Shown here piece after piece: positions 31,144 through 44,300 of a DNA stretch of 64,000 bases. Below the pieces are notes generated by a model. That model saw only the letters and a list, made by a program, of their open reading frames with translations, was not told the origin of the DNA and made no database searches. This DNA comes from Triticum aestivum. Taxonomy: Eukaryota; Streptophyta; Magnoliopsida; Poales; Poaceae. Made by a program: the position numbers and the translations under genes. The stretch is taken from NCBI RefSeq assembly GCF_018294505.1, contig NC_057798.1, forward strand, positions 371,242,942 through 371,306,941, given 5' to 3'. Numbering within the stretch: the stretch's first letter is position 1; each line of letters begins with the position of its first letter.

Positions 31144-33418
31144 TTAACAGAAAATAAAATGTAAAACCACTAACTTAACAGAAAATATTTTTCATAAAAT
31201 TTTATTTGCAAAAAGAAACAAATAAAAAGCTTCTATGAAACTCTAACTATGACCTATACAAGTTTGTATACAAAACTAAATAAAATATATTTTTATATGA
31301 AATAAATTTTGTCTACTGTAGTCTAACAGGAATATAAAACAATTGTCAAAAGTGACAAAATGAAATAAGTTAAAACTAATAAAAACAATAAAAAAAAGAC
31401 TAAAACAAGACTATAAGTAAAACGGTACTGTTTTGCTAAAAAACTAATTTAAAATAAACTAAAAATAATTAACTATATGATACTGGATAGGCAAAATAGT
31501 AACAAAACCGTAGCAAAAAGAATCAATCAAAAATACTTTGTAAAACTCAAAATATGACCAAATTAGTGATTTGAACAAATTTTATCAAATTCAAATTTAA
31601 ACTACTCAAATTTGAAAACTAGGTACAAAAACAGAGACTTCAACAAATTTGTGACACAATGCAAAAAGAATCACTTAATTTGGATCTAAAACATAAAAGA
31701 TATTGAGTATTTAAGATTGAAACTTTTCTGTTTTTTATAGAAACGAAAATACACACACACACACAAAAACAGACAAGTGCTACACGTCAGGCTGCTACTG
31801 GGCCAAACGGTGGGCGATCTGTAGCTATATCGCGCTCGGCCATTATATAAGTACAGCGCTAACGCTCGTACGAATAAAAGAAAATTGGTGAGCCGGTTTA
31901 GATCTACCATATGAACCATAAATAAACCATAAGCTAAACCGACCTAAAATCGTAAACTAAAAACCGGTCTAGAAGTGGAGGTCGGCGGGGGCAACGGCTC
32001 CGGTGACCGGTGGCGGAGATGAGGATGTCCAGTGGATGGGGAACTTCGAGGGGGTCCGATTTTTCTTGAAGGTGGAGGTCGGGGATGTCCAGGGCGAGCG
32101 AGGCAACTCGAGAAGCCCCAATGAACCGGGAGCTCCGGCGACGGCGGACGAGGTTCCGGTGTTCCCTGGACGACGAAACGATGTCAAGGAGATGCGCAAT
32201 GACGAAAGAAGTATGTTGGACAATATTTGGTGGTTCGGGGTTGCTCACCGGCGTCGGGATCTACGGTGAACCGTCACGGCTCCGGCGAGATCCAAACGAA
32301 GATCACGTGAGGTAGAGGTGGTTTTGGCGTGGGGTTTTTATGGGGGGGAGGGGGTCGGATGAGGAGGTGGCTGGGTATTTATAGGACATGTTCTTGGGGC
32401 AGGGGGCAAGCCGTAGATAGGGTTTCCGCCGTTTGCGCGTGCGGCATCGCAGCCGTGGCCAAGCTGGGCTCGTCCTCTTTTGCGTGACAGGACAAGATAA
32501 CAGGTGGGGTCCAGGCGCTAGGGAAATAAAGAAGGAAAAAACAAAGAGAGATGACGTGAGAGAGAGAGGGAACAAGAGTGAGGGGTGGCGGCGGCTCGTG
32601 GGATTTCCTCCCGGGTGCGCTAGCGCTGGGCTAGGCCTCAGCCTGCTGGCTGGGCTGCGGCCTGGCCTGTTGGGCAAGTTTTTTTGTTTAAACAACGAGG
32701 AAAAAATACACAGAATTAATAAAACACTTTTATAGGCATATTATATACCAAAATTTTCAGAAAAAGATTTCCTAAAACATGAACATATTTTCAAGTTCAA
32801 ATAAAATCCAAAAAAATCACAAAAGTCAAACAGTGCTGCTGTTGCAATAAAACCTAATAAAAATCATTTTTAAAATACCAAAATGATTTCAAACTTATTT
32901 TCTCCTCATTTTACAATGTAGGGAATCATTTTTCCCTATTTTTCATGTATTTATTTTTAGGAGAAAAATAATTTGAATAAAAAACAAATAACTCCAAATT
33001 GAAAGTGAGTTTCAAAATACCTTCAAAAGGGACTTTCAATTTGATCCTTCTAAACTTCCAACACATATTTCATATAATTTGAAGAAGTCATTTTATCTTC
33101 TCTCATGAAAATCATTGAGTTACATAAAGTTTTTAAATTTGAAATATTTCCAAATGGAATTAAAATCTTTTCAAAACCCTTTTTGTTATTTATGGAAGAA
33201 GTCATATCATCTTCACTCTCGGGTTTTATGATGAAATTAATTTGAATTCTTGGAGATCAAGATGCAAGGTGTAAGTTTGGGAAAGTCATTTCATTCCCTC
33301 TCATTCTACTTTCAAAAAGTTTCAAATTTCACTCAATCATTCACACAACAATCAAACAAACAATCAAAACTATTTATTTAATATGACATTCCAAAATTTA
33401 GAATTTTGGGATGTTGCA
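31144..33418 (-). mobile_element. LTR-like block of an unidentified retrotransposon, minus strand
   Basis: On the minus strand the block begins TGCAACATCCCAAAATTC at 33418, like the TGTAACATCCC starts of several cereal Gypsy LTRs. It then runs through AT-rich sequence, a pyrimidine-rich part with a TATA box (TATAAATACCC, about 32373-32383), a GC-rich leader-like region (about 31970-32300) and a very AT-rich tail. That layout is typical of a large LTR. The other end is not found, because the Helitron end lies at 31143. The short frames at 31934-32695 belong to this block and are not taken as genes. Confidence 0.4.
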
Positions 33419-35143
33419 AACCCCTCTTTCTTCTAACGACCATCGGTATTTTACTTGGAGCTATATTTTTATTCGTCACATATTATGAGTTTTGTTTGGA
33501 GCGTCTTGTATTAGTCTTTGCTTGTTTTGTTTTTTATTTTGTGTCATCTATCCTTGCTGGACACACCTATGTGAGAAAGCCAAAATTATGCTATGATTTG
33601 TTAGAATTGCTCTATGTGCTTCACTTAAATTTTTTGAGCAATGCAATTGCTCTAGTGCTTCACTTATATATTTTTGAGCACGACGTGCTTTAGTATTTTT
33701 GAAGAAATGCTCCCATGCTTCACTTAGATTTATTTGAGAGTTAGTAAATTTTTTAAGAAACTCTCTCATGCTTCACTTATATTATTTTGGGAGAAGAAAT
33801 TTTTATGCTCATGTTCTTCACTTAGATTTATTTGAGCTTATCAAAAGCAACATATGAAACTAGTCCCAAAGTGATAGATATTCAAGAAAGATATAATAAA
33901 AACTTTCCTGAAAATCATTGGACACAATAAACTTGATTATTGTAATAGTTTTGCGGTATGATGATATAATATGTGAGTCATGTTGATGGGTAATTATGGT
34001 TTAGTAAGAATATTGGTGTTAAGGTTTGTGGTTTCCTATGCAAGCACGAAAGTCAATAGTTATGCAACGAAATTACATCCCATTTGTGGTGCATTATTCG
34101 GTGTTATTTATGCTTAATGCTCGCTTATGAGATTTTTCGTTTCTTGGTTGGTTGCTTCTCAATCTTTGCTAGCCTTCACTTGTACTAAGTGGGACTACTA
34201 CTTGTGCATCCAAAAGCCTTAAACCCAATTCTTGCATATGAGTCCACTATACCTACCTACATGCGGTATTTCCGTGCCGTTCTAAGCAAAATTTGTATGT
34301 GCCATCTCTAATTTTCAAAATAATTTCCTTTTTGTGTGATCGTACCCCTCATCAAACGGTAGGGGGTGGCTGATATTTTTCCATGCTAGATGTGTTATTC
34401 TCAAGATGAGTGTTTATTCACTTGTCATTGCACGAGAGTATGGCAAAGGTATTAGGGATGCCCAGTCCCGAAATGAAAATGAATTTACTTTATGTTGTCA
34501 AATAATAAATTCCTTGGAAAATGTTGGTATGGACGGTACCCGTGGATTCGTTTAGCCATGGAATGTGAAAGTATGGTGAAAAAAGGAATAAACTTTATTT
34601 TCTGTTTGAGAACCGCCTATGATATATCTAGCATGGAAAGTATTAAGAACTACTCGATCGTTTTCGTTGACAGGAGAGGCATGCCACCCAAAATGTTTTC
34701 TCTATCTTTTTTTGCTTTGAGCTCTGGCACCTCTTCAAATCCCTACTTCCCTCTGCGAAGGTCCTTTCTATTTACTTTATGCAATTTTTATTTTTATTTG
34801 AGTCTCCATCTTCTCTTATAAAGCGCCAACTAAGGGGCACTATGATCGTACTTGAGCATCGGGTGTAGTTAATATGCGAGTGTGTTTCATGAATGGATCA
34901 ATGTTTGAGCATAATGGGCTAGGGATAACTTGCTTTAGTGTTGATATTTTGAAAGACATGGTTGCTTGTTGATATGATTGAGTATTGAAATCTTCATGTC
35001 AAAACTAGACTATTTCTTTGAATCATATAAAAGTTCAAATGTCCATGCTACAAAAGAAAAGAATATGTGATGAACATATTGGGAAACATTCCACATCAAA
35101 AATTCTGTTTTTACCATTTACCTACTCTAGGACGAGCAAGAAT
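33419..35143 (+). mobile_element. Gypsy (Sabrina/Fatima-like) 3' internal fragment
   Basis: This is non-coding internal sequence of Triticeae Gypsy elements as I remember them. Near the end it reads CTAGGACGAGCAAGAATTA, the phrase that normally comes just before the polypurine tract and 3' LTR, so the fragment points to the right. The tract and LTR are missing, because the sequence changes at about 35144. It contains repeated phrases of the form TGCTTCACTTA-TATT-TTTGAG between 33610 and 33840. No gag or pol is present. Confidence 0.5.
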
Positions 35144-35144
35144 T

Positions 35145-35546
35145 AGGGCATGAGACATAGGGCTTTTACCTGCGTCGAGAGGGGCCTGTACTCGCTAAAC
35201 AACAAGTGTTACACATGCATCGTAGCTAGGTTCTGCCCCTTATCCGTACCACTAGTACTGACTGTCAGAACCGTAACCCCGACAGGCGGCAGCGGCCCGG
35301 TGCGGCGGTGGCTGGAGACAATGGAGATTTAGGAGAGGATCGACGTGCTATCTGATACCATGTAAGTTAGGAAGAGATGGATTGCATGCATCGATAATTC
35401 CATTGCGTGGACTAGGCACATATATAGATACAAAGGGCACTTGTTGTCTTGTCTCCCGAGATACATACAAGGGGAGAGAGACGTGACAGGTGCAATATAC
35501 AAAACCCAGACCTATATACGTACATGCAATGTGTGCATTTTTAACA
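35145..35546 (-). mobile_element. Remnant of a short-LTR Copia element (186-bp LTR)
   Basis: On the minus strand an LTR-like unit runs from TGTTAAAAATGCAC (35546) to TAACTTACA (35361). Directly behind it is TGGTATCAGA (35360-35351), a primer site for initiator tRNA-Met that has lost its final GC. A TATA-like CTATATATG and a CT-rich leader occur inside. About 200 bp of internal sequence follows before the break at 35144. No second LTR or coding part is present. A small LTR of this kind suits Copia clades such as Tork or Ivana, but I cannot name one. Confidence 0.5.
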
Positions 35547-35794
35547 ATCCGGACACATGTTTGGAGAGAAAATGGTTAAAAATGGATGGAAATTCTTATC
35601 TGTCTAACTACAAAACAATATACATGTTTATTCTATATAAATACTTCTGCGGGCCCTGCTTATACATGTGTTTACCTGTGCGTATCATACATCCCCCATT
35701 ATGTTACAAACGTGTTTCATGAATTCCGACCAATGTTTATATTCTTCTTCCTTCGTCCCTTCCCAGTTCTTATGGTATGTTTCAGTTATGTTTC
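35547..35794. other. Unassigned DNA
   Basis: This is a short spacer between the Copia remnant and the truncated Gypsy gag. No feature is seen. Confidence 0.3.
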
Positions 35795-36661
35795 ATTACC
35801 TCTATAAGCATTGTTATTGAAATTGTTTCGTGAGACAAAATTCACATCTACGGAATCACTATTTTTTTCAATCAAAGTAGACAAAGTCACATCATTAAGA
35901 TCAATAGGAGCACTTTTATTAGCAACCAATTTCATATGAGCATCAACCTTTTCACTCAAATAATTTATTTCCTCAACCGAATTGACCTTTTTACTAGTAG
36001 GGGCTCTTTCGGTATGCCATTGTGAATAATTTGTCATAATATTATCAATCAATTTAGTAGCTTATCCCAAAGTAATTTTCATAAAAGTACCACCCGCGGC
36101 GGAATCTAAAAGATTTCTAGAGGCAAAATTCAATCCCGCATAAAAAATTGTTTGATCATCCAAAGATTTAAAACCATGGGTAGGACAATTTCTTAGCATT
36201 AATTTCATTCTTTCCCAAGATTGCGCTACATGTTCATGCTCAGGTTGCTTAAAATTCATGATTTGTGTTCTAAAGGAAATAATATTCGTGGGCGAAAAAT
36301 ACTTAGTAATAAAAGCATCTTTGCACTTATCCCAACAATCGATACTATTGCGGGGAAAAGAAGAAAACCAAATTTTTGCACGATCTCGCAAAGAAAACGG
36401 AAATAATTTCAACTTCACAATATCATTGTCCACATCTTTTTTATTTTGCATATCGCATAATTCTACGAATGTGTTTATGTGGGACGCGTCATCCTCATTA
36501 GGAGTACCGGAAAATTGATCTTTCATAACGATATTCAACAAAGCAGCATTAATATCACAAGATTCCGTGCTAGTGGCGGGAGGAGCAATCGGAGTGCTAA
36601 TAAAATCATTATTATTAGTATTTGAAAATTCACACAACTTGGTGTTCTCTTGAGTCATCAT
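35795..36661 (-). pseudogene. gag: gag of the Athila-type Gypsy element, one stop and truncated
   Basis: Gag builds the particle of the element. The frame starts at MMTQENTKLCEF (36661) and shows the retrotransposon gag domain with PFSLRDRAKIWFSSFP, AFITKYFSPTNIISFRTQI, SWERMKLMLRNCPTHGF and FYAGLNFASRNLLDSAAGGT. This wording is typical of Athila-like elements. A TAA at 36062-36064 replaces a Glu codon. The same frame then continues through MTNYSQWHTERAPTSKKV to FNNNAYRGNE and is cut. The zinc knuckle and pol that should follow are absent. The frame is open for about 90 codons before this start, in the leader. Confidence 0.88.
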
Positions 36662-36845
36662 GACTATGCAAACAAGATTGCACACAAAAACAGATCTGAC
36701 AATAAAAATGGCGAACGAAAAAAGGGCGAATAAAATGACAAATTTTTGTGAAGTGTGGGAGATGAAAACGAGAGGCAAATGGCAAATAATGTAAATTGCA
36801 AGGAGATGAGGTTTGTGATTAGGAACCTGATAGATGTTGATGATG

Positions 36846-36864
36846 TCTCCCCGGCAATGGCACC
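36846..36864 (-). other. Primer binding site of the Athila-type Gypsy element
   Basis: On the minus strand TGGTGCCATTGCCGGGGAG lies about 12 bases after the LTR end. Related elements have TGGCGCCGTTGCCGGGGA here. The two differences are C-to-T and G-to-A changes at CpG sites. Confidence 0.8.
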
Positions 36865-36875
36865 AGAAATTCCTT

Positions 36876-36995
36876 TTGATGCGGCTTGAACTACGTCGAT
36901 ATTTCCCCAAACAGGAAGGGATGATGCAGCACAACTATGGTAGGTATTTCTCTCAGTGAAGAGACCAAGGTTATCAAACTAGTAGGAGAACCATG
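36876..36995 (-). repeat. Gypsy 5' LTR, 3'-end piece left of element B
   Basis: It ends GCCGCATCA on the minus strand. Its last five plus-strand bases, CCATG (36991-36995), are the target duplication of element B. It continues in 49670-51319. Confidence 0.85.
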
Positions 36996-38775
36996 TGTAA
37001 GGGCATATTTATCCCTAAGGTGTTTTGGTGATTGATGACAATGCTTTTGCAGACTAATCGTGTGCCTTGAGTTTCTCAGACGCTTCATCACTTGGCACGA
37101 GGCGATTCGGTGCCCCTAGAAGACTATTGAAGATGGCGTTCTTCTACGTTTCTTTCTGGTGGATTTGAGTTGTAGGAGAGCCATACTATTAAGAGGGGGT
37201 CCGCGTCGGAAAGGTTCGGGTGGAATCATCATGTACACGTTTCCCTCCTTGCCTCCACCTTTCCCTTGCACTTTGGAGCTTCCCTCGGTTATCCGCTTTG
37301 TGCTTTTTCTGGCAATTACTGCTGAACTTGCGGTAGTACTGCTCTATGGAGCGGTAGAACCGCAAGCACCTGCGGTAGTACCGCTGGAGTCCATGGTAGT
37401 ACCGCTCCTCTGGAGTCTTAGTACCGTGGCTCCCAGGCCTAGTGCCGCTCCGGTACGGTAGTAGGGGTGGATGTAATTTTTTACATCCGCGCCCACACGG
37501 TAGTACCGCACGTCCCGTGCGGTAGTATCGCAGGTGTCCACGGTAGTACTGCTCCCCTGGAGTCATAGTACCGTGGCCCTCATACCTAGTACCGCTGCGT
37601 CGCGGTAGTAGGAGCGGATGTAATTTTTTACATCCGCGCCTCCACGGTAGTACCGCGCCTCGTGCGCGGTAGTACCGCGCGCGACCTGGTTCAGCTAGGT
37701 TACGGTAGTACCGCGTCTTAGCGGTAGTACCACATCGGATTTTTGCACTTTCGTTTCCAGCGGAAGTAGGCACGGATGTATTTTTATTCATCCGCGCTCT
37801 TCGTAGGCTAGGACTTTCCTGCCTTGCAGTAGTACCGAAGGGGGAGCGGTAGTACCGCGCCCGCGGAAGTACTACTCTCAATCAGGCAGGTCCTAGTCTT
37901 CGCTGCTGCCGCGGAAGTACCATGGTCCCTCACGGTAGTACCGCGGGGCCTTGCGATAGTACCGCGCTCGTGGAGCGGTAGTACCGCGTGTTGCGGGCTG
38001 GACATGTGGATAACGGTTGGATCTTTTCCATAGCTATAAAAGGGGCGTCTCCTACCTCTAGTTGACCACCTCTTCCACCTCTAAGCTCCATTGTTGCTCC
38101 AAGCTCCATTTTCGCCCGATCTCTCTCCCTAGCCAATCAAACTTGTTGATCTGCTCGGGATTAGTTAAGAAGGCCCCGATCTACACTTCCACCAAGAGAG
38201 ATTTGATTCCCCCCCACTTATCCCTAGCAGATCTTGTTACTCTTGGGTGTTTGAGCACCCTAGATGGTTGAGGTCACCTCGAAGCCATAGTCCATTGTGG
38301 TGAAGCTTCGTGGTGTCGTTGGGAGCCTCCAATTAAGTTGTGGAGATTGCCCCAACCTTGTTTGTAAAGGTTCGGTCGCCGCCTTCAAGGGCACCAATAG
38401 TGGAATCACGGCATCTCACATTGTGTGAGGGCGTGAGGAGAATACGGTGGCCCTAGTGGCTTCTTGGGGAGCATTGTGCCTCCACACCGCCCCAACGGAG
38501 ACGTACTTCCCCTCAAAAGGAAGGAACTTCGGTAACACATCCTTGTCTCCACCGGCTCCACTCTTGGTTATCTCGCGCCTTTACTTTTGCAAGCTTACTT
38601 GTGTTGTATCCCTTGCTTGCTCGTGTGTTTGTTGTTGTTGCATCATATAGGTTGTTCACCTAGTTGCATATCTAGACAACCTACTTTGACGCAAAGTTTA
38701 ATTTGGTAAAGAAAAGCTAAAAATTGTTAGTTGCCTATTCACCCCCCCCTCTAGTCAACTATATCGATCCTTTCA
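36996..38775 (+). repeat. Element B 5' LTR
   Basis: It is 1,780 bp, starts TGTAAGGG and ends CCTTTCA before the primer site. The palindrome array spans about 37330-37990, with centres at 37336, 37357, 37378, 37399 and 37421 (steps 21, 21, 21, 22). The TATA box is at about 38034-38040. Compared with the 3' LTR it has an extra palindrome unit near 37840-37855. Confidence 0.95.
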
Positions 38776-38776
38776 A

Positions 38777-38790
38777 TTGGTATCAGAGCC
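38777..38790 (+). other. Primer binding site of element B (initiator tRNA-Met)
   Basis: TTGGTATCAGAGCC lies one base after the 5' LTR, identical to element A. Confidence 0.92.
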
Positions 38791-38826
38791 TCGTCTCTTT
38801 ATTAAGGACTTTGCCCTCCGAAGAGT

Positions 38827-41384
38827 ATGGCTAACACCATAGACGGTGGGGAGGAGGAGCACTCCGATGTGAATCCGATCTCGTCTACGAGTAATGGGGA
38901 AACCGCGGTGTCCCGTGAGGAATTCAATGTGGCCTTGGACACATTGAAAACCTCCATGACGACCACGGTTGAAAGCATGTTTAATAAATTCTTAGAAGGA
39001 CTTAAACTACCTACCGCGCTGTTGAAAGTGGGTGATCCCGCTAACAAGGTGACGGATGCTAACTCCGACAAGGGGGAAGCTAATAGTGAGAAGGGTCCTT
39101 CTACTAGTGGTAGAAATGGCACCAGCATCTTTGCCCATGTGGAACCTCCAATTTATGAAGGACCGATTCCCTCTACTCATTTAAATCATGCCGGTCCTCC
39201 TCCTAAGATTGTGAAAAATGAGGATTTTGATTCTTGGGTGTATTGCTTCGAGCGTCATTTAAATCATGTGAATACTAATCTTTGGAGAATCATTGAAGAA
39301 GGTTTCTATCCACATGACCGAAGCAACTTCACTCCGAGAGAAGTGGTGGATAATCAATTCAATGAGAGTGCTCTTTTCATCATCCAAGATGCAATCCTTC
39401 CCGAAGACCTCCCTCATCTTCGACCTCATGCCATGGCAAAAGACGCATGGCAATGCGTTGTGTCTCTCTATCGAGGAAGTGCTAGCATTCAACGCTCCAA
39501 CTATGAAGTGGTGCAAGATGAAGCCGATGAGTTTGCAATGAAAGAAGATGAAGAACCTCGTGAGCTCTTTTGAAGAGTGACCAAACTCGTGGTCTCACTC
39601 CGAAATCATGGGAGCAAGGACACGGATGACAATTGGATCAAGCGCAAGTTCCTCAAGGCCATGATGCCCTACAACAAGGCCACTCTGTCATTCGTCAAAG
39701 ACCGGACTTCCACTCCATGACCTCAAGTGAAGTGTTGGATGAGTTTGTTGCAATGAGCATCTTGGACAAGACCGCCGACAATGCGGTGCTCCATTCTCAA
39801 AGGGCAAAGAAGCCCAACCTTGCCTTGAAGGCCAAGGTTAGTGTGGAAGAAGAGGAAGAAGAGGAAGATGAGGAGAGCAACCCCAAAGACACCAAATATG
39901 ATTATCATGAGCACATGGCTCTTGCTTCAAGACAATTTTGGAGCAAGAAGAATACAAGACCCAACTTCAACAAGAACAACTCAAGTGGCTTCAAGGGCAA
40001 GCAATGAGTTAGAACTTGCTTCAATTGTGGCAATGTGAGCCATTTCGTTGCGGATTGTCCTTACGAGAAGCGGGAAGACAATGGTGGCAAGTTCATCCGA
40101 AAAGACAAAGCCAAGTCCTTCCCCAACAAGAACAACTTCACCAAGAAGACTCCTACTCGTGGGTTGGTGGTTCAAGAAGAATACCATGAGGATGACGATG
40201 ATGATGAAAATGGAGAAGCAATGGCCATGGCGTCCGTTGCCATTGCTACCACTCCCCGGGTGTCTCTCTTTGATTCACCCAACGAGAACATCATCGCCAA
40301 GTGCCTCATGGCTAAAGCTTCCAACAAGGTAGCCCCCAACATCAAAACCACCATCATTACTAATCCCTCCTTGGAGGATTGCATTGATGAACATGATGGG
40401 CCTAATGAGGAAGTGAATCAATTTGAGTCTTTTATGAGTAAGCTCAAGGGCAAATCCAAGAAGCACTTTGTTGCTCTCTTGGAACAACTTGGTGAGGCCA
40501 ATGACATGATCGAGGCTCACGAAGAAACCATCTCTAAGATGGAAGGTCATAGTCGTGACTATGCCGATGAGATATCAGATCTCTCTAATGCTCTTGAGGA
40601 AGAGCGTGGGCATCATTTGACTCTTGAGGAGTCATACAACGATGACCATGCTAAGTTAAAGAAAGATCTTGATCATGCTCTTGTCGTGTCTCGTGTGCTA
40701 ACTTCCGAGAAGGCTAAACTTGGGGTTGATCATGCTAGACTCAAGGAGGAGTTTGAGGTACTTGACAAGGCCCACAAGGTCTTGAAGGGTGCTCACGCTA
40801 ACCTCAAGGAGTCTCATGCTCAACTCCAAGTTAAGCTAACCAAGGAAAAGGCCACCTTCCCTCATATGGTATTAATTGAGAATGCATATGCTACTAACCC
40901 GTGTTGTGAGCATGTGCATCTTGTGGAGGAGAATGCCAAGTTGAAGGATCAACTTGAGAAAGGCCTTGTGACTTGCATTCAAGGTGAGAAGAACCTCAAT
41001 GACCTTTTGAGCAATCGAAAGGAAGTTGTGGCCAAGAAGGGAATTGGGTTTGCACCCAAGTCCAAGAACAAGAAGAAGAACGACAAGACCAAACGTCCTC
41101 CTCCTCTCAAGCAAACTTTTGTGAAAGAGGGAGAGGGTGCTCCTAAGGAGAATAAGGAAAAAGTAAAGGGCGTTGATGTCAAAAATGGCAAAACCATTTC
41201 CTCCAACAAAGCCGGCGACTTTAACCCGTCATATGTGTTGTGCCGTGATAGTGATGGACATGTTTATGCTAAATTTGTTGGTTCTCCTTATGAGTACACT
41301 GAATGGTCTATTTGGGTTACTAAGACCCTTGTTACTAACATCAAAGGACAGATTACTAAATGGGTACCTAAAACCAAGCATTGA
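38827..41384 (+). pseudogene. gag: gag of element B, two CGA-to-TGA stops and a frameshift
   Basis: The start at 38827 (MANTIDGGEEEHSDVNP) is open. The first frame ends at TGA 39571-39573, where element A has CGA. The frame changes near 39680, where the sequence around the VIRQRPDFHSM segment has a small indel. A second TGA at 40005-40007 again replaces CGA. The CCHC zinc knuckle follows at about 40017-40058, then the acidic run, the long coiled coil (roughly 40430-41020) and the basic tail, ending at TGA 41382-41384. The overall plan equals element A. The two C-to-T stops at CpG suggest silencing by methylation. Confidence 0.9.
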
Positions 41385-44300
41385 TCTCTTGTGGGTGTTT
41401 GCTTCCGGTGGGGGATCATGGTTGCTCGATAGTGGAGCAACAAATCATATGACCGGGAGCAAGGACTTGGTGGTGGACGTGAAAAAGATTCCATCTATGC
41501 CCACCAATGTTGAGTGGGGTGATGCCTCACATTCTAAGGTATTGGGTCTTGGCAAGGTTGTCATTTCTCATGATCTAACGATCGAGAAAGTCATGCTTGT
41601 TGAGTCCCTTGCATACAATTTACTTTCCGTTTGTCAACTTGCACTCATGGGCTTTGCCACTTTCTTTGACATTGATACCGTGGCTCTCTTGTGGAGCAAG
41701 ACTCTTAAAGTAGCCTTTGTTGGGCATGTCGAGAATGGTCTCTATGTGATAAACTTTTCGGAGCGACCCACTAAGCCCGCGACATGCCTAATGGCTAAAG
41801 TTGACGTGGGATGGCTTTGGCATCGCCGTTTAGCCCACGCCAATATGAGATCTTTGCAAAGTCTTCTCAAGGGGGACCATGTCCGTGGACTAACAAATGT
41901 TAGTTTTGCCAAAGATCGTGCTTGTAGTGCTTGTATTGAAGGGAAGCTTCATGAGAAGGCTCACCCTCCCACGACCATCATCTACTCCAAGAGACCCTTG
42001 GAGCTCCTTCACATGGATCTCTTTGGACCCCCATCTTTTGATACTCTTGGAGGCAGAAAGTATTGCTTGGTGATTGTGGATGAATATTCAAGATACACTT
42101 GGGTATACTTCTTCAAGAGGAAGAGTGAGACTCAACAAACCGTCATCGACTTTGCAAATGAAGCTCAACGTCAACACGATGCAAAGATCTTGACAATAAG
42201 AAGCGACAACGGCACCGAGTTCAAGAACTACACCTTGGATGAGTTTCTTAGTGATGAGGGGATCAAGCATCAATATGCTGCACCATATACCCCTCAACAA
42301 AATGGTGTAGCGGAGAGGAAGAACCGGACGTTGATGGATGCAGCAAGGACCATGATGGCGGAGTTCAAGTCTCCACACAACTTTTGGGCCGAAGCCATCA
42401 ACACGGCGTGTCATGCATCCAATCGGCTCTATCTCCGCAAGGGCTTGAACAAGACTCCTTACGAGATACTCACCGGCAACAAGCCCAATCTCAAGTACTT
42501 CCGGGTGTTCGGGTGTAAGTGTTTCATTCTCAAGAAAGGTGTTCGTTTGTCTAAATTTGAGGCTAGAGCTTATGAGGGCATATTTGTTGGTTATGCTACA
42601 AACTCTCATGCTTACCGTGTTCTCAACAAGTCCACCGGACTCATTGAGGAGACGTGTAACGTGGAGTTTGACGAAAATAACGGCTCCCAAGTGGAGCAAA
42701 GTGGTACTTGTGATGTAGGTGATGAAATTCCTCCCCAAGCCATAAGAAGAATGGGTATTCGTCATATTCTACCCATTGAGGAACCCCTTGTGGCCGAAGG
42801 AGAAGGACAATGCTCCACTCAAGTGGAGCCATCACCACCCCAAGACCCACACGCTTCCGAAGAACAAAGTGAAGGCCCTCAACCTCGTGAACAAGACCAA
42901 GGGCAAGATCAATCTCAAGATGGTGGTGAACCTCCAAATGATGCCTAAGGTAAAGTTCTCCCCCTCGAGCAAGTTCAAGATCATGAGCAAGCTCAAGATC
43001 AAGAATAAGCTCAAGACGACGCTCAAGATAATCAAGTTAACCCTCCTCCTTCCACATCCGAGGAGGAATTAGAGCGTCGTGCCGCGAAGATTGCTTCCAA
43101 GCTCACCACCAAAGGCCATCTCATGGAAAATGTGGTTGGAAGCCTAAGAAAGGGGGTAAGCACTCGTAGACAATTAGCAAACTATCATGAACATCACGCA
43201 TTTGTCTCTTGTGTTGAACCCCAAAAGGTCTATGAGGCGCTCAAAGACTCGGATTGGCTCAATGCCATGCATGAAGAACTCAACAACTTCAAGTACAACA
43301 AGGTGTGGAGATTGGTGCCAAGGCCATCCGGGAACCACAACGTCATTGGAACCAAGTGGATTTTCAAGAACAAGCAAGATGCTCATGGGAACATCATTCG
43401 CAACAAGGCAAGATTGGTAGCACAAGGCTACTCCCAAGTCGAGGGTATCGACTACGGTGAAACCTTTGCTCCCGTTGCTCGTCTTGAATCCATACGTTTG
43501 TTGATTGCTTATGCTTCCCATCACAACTTTAAGTTGCAACAAATGGATGTGAAAAGTGCTTTTCTTAATGGACCTATTAGTGAGTTAGTCTATGTCAAGC
43601 AACCCCCCGGGTTCGAGGATCCCTACTTCCCGGATCATGTGTATCAACTTGATAAGGCACTCTACGGCCTTAAACAAGCCCCACGTGCATGGTATGACCA
43701 CCTTACCGAATTGTTACAAGATCATGGATTTGAGGTGGGGCAAATCGATCCCACTCTTTTTACTAAGAAGGTCAAAGGGGAGTTGTTTGTATGCCAACTA
43801 TATGTTGATGATATTATCTTTGGTTCCCCTAACAAAGCTTTCAATGAGGAATTTGCCTCTCTCATGACCTCCAAGTTCAAGATGTCTTCGATGGGAGAGT
43901 TGAAGTTCTTCCTTGGTTTTGATATCAAACAAAGAAGAGAAGGTACCTTCATCAACCAAGCCAAATATACTCAAGACATGCTAAAAAGATTCAAGCTAAG
44001 TGATGTCAAGCCGGCTTCTACTCCAATGCCTACCAAGTGCCAACTCGACATTGATCCCAATGGTAAAGTGGTGGATCAAAAGGTATATCGCTCCATGATT
44101 GGATCCTTGCTTTACCTTTGTGCATCTAGACCGGATATCATGTTGAGTGTGGGAGTGTGTGCACGGTTTCAAGCCGCACCGAAGGAAAGTCACTATGTGG
44201 CGGTCAAGCGAATCTTTCGATATTTGGCTCATACCCCAAACTTTGGCTTATGGTACCCAAGAGGGGCAAACTTCAAGCTTGAAGGATATACGGATTCTGA

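Noticed and set aside
31934..32735. ORFs of about 100-130 codons in the GC-rich block
   Set aside because: They lie in an LTR-like block with a TATA box and leader, and have no protein features.
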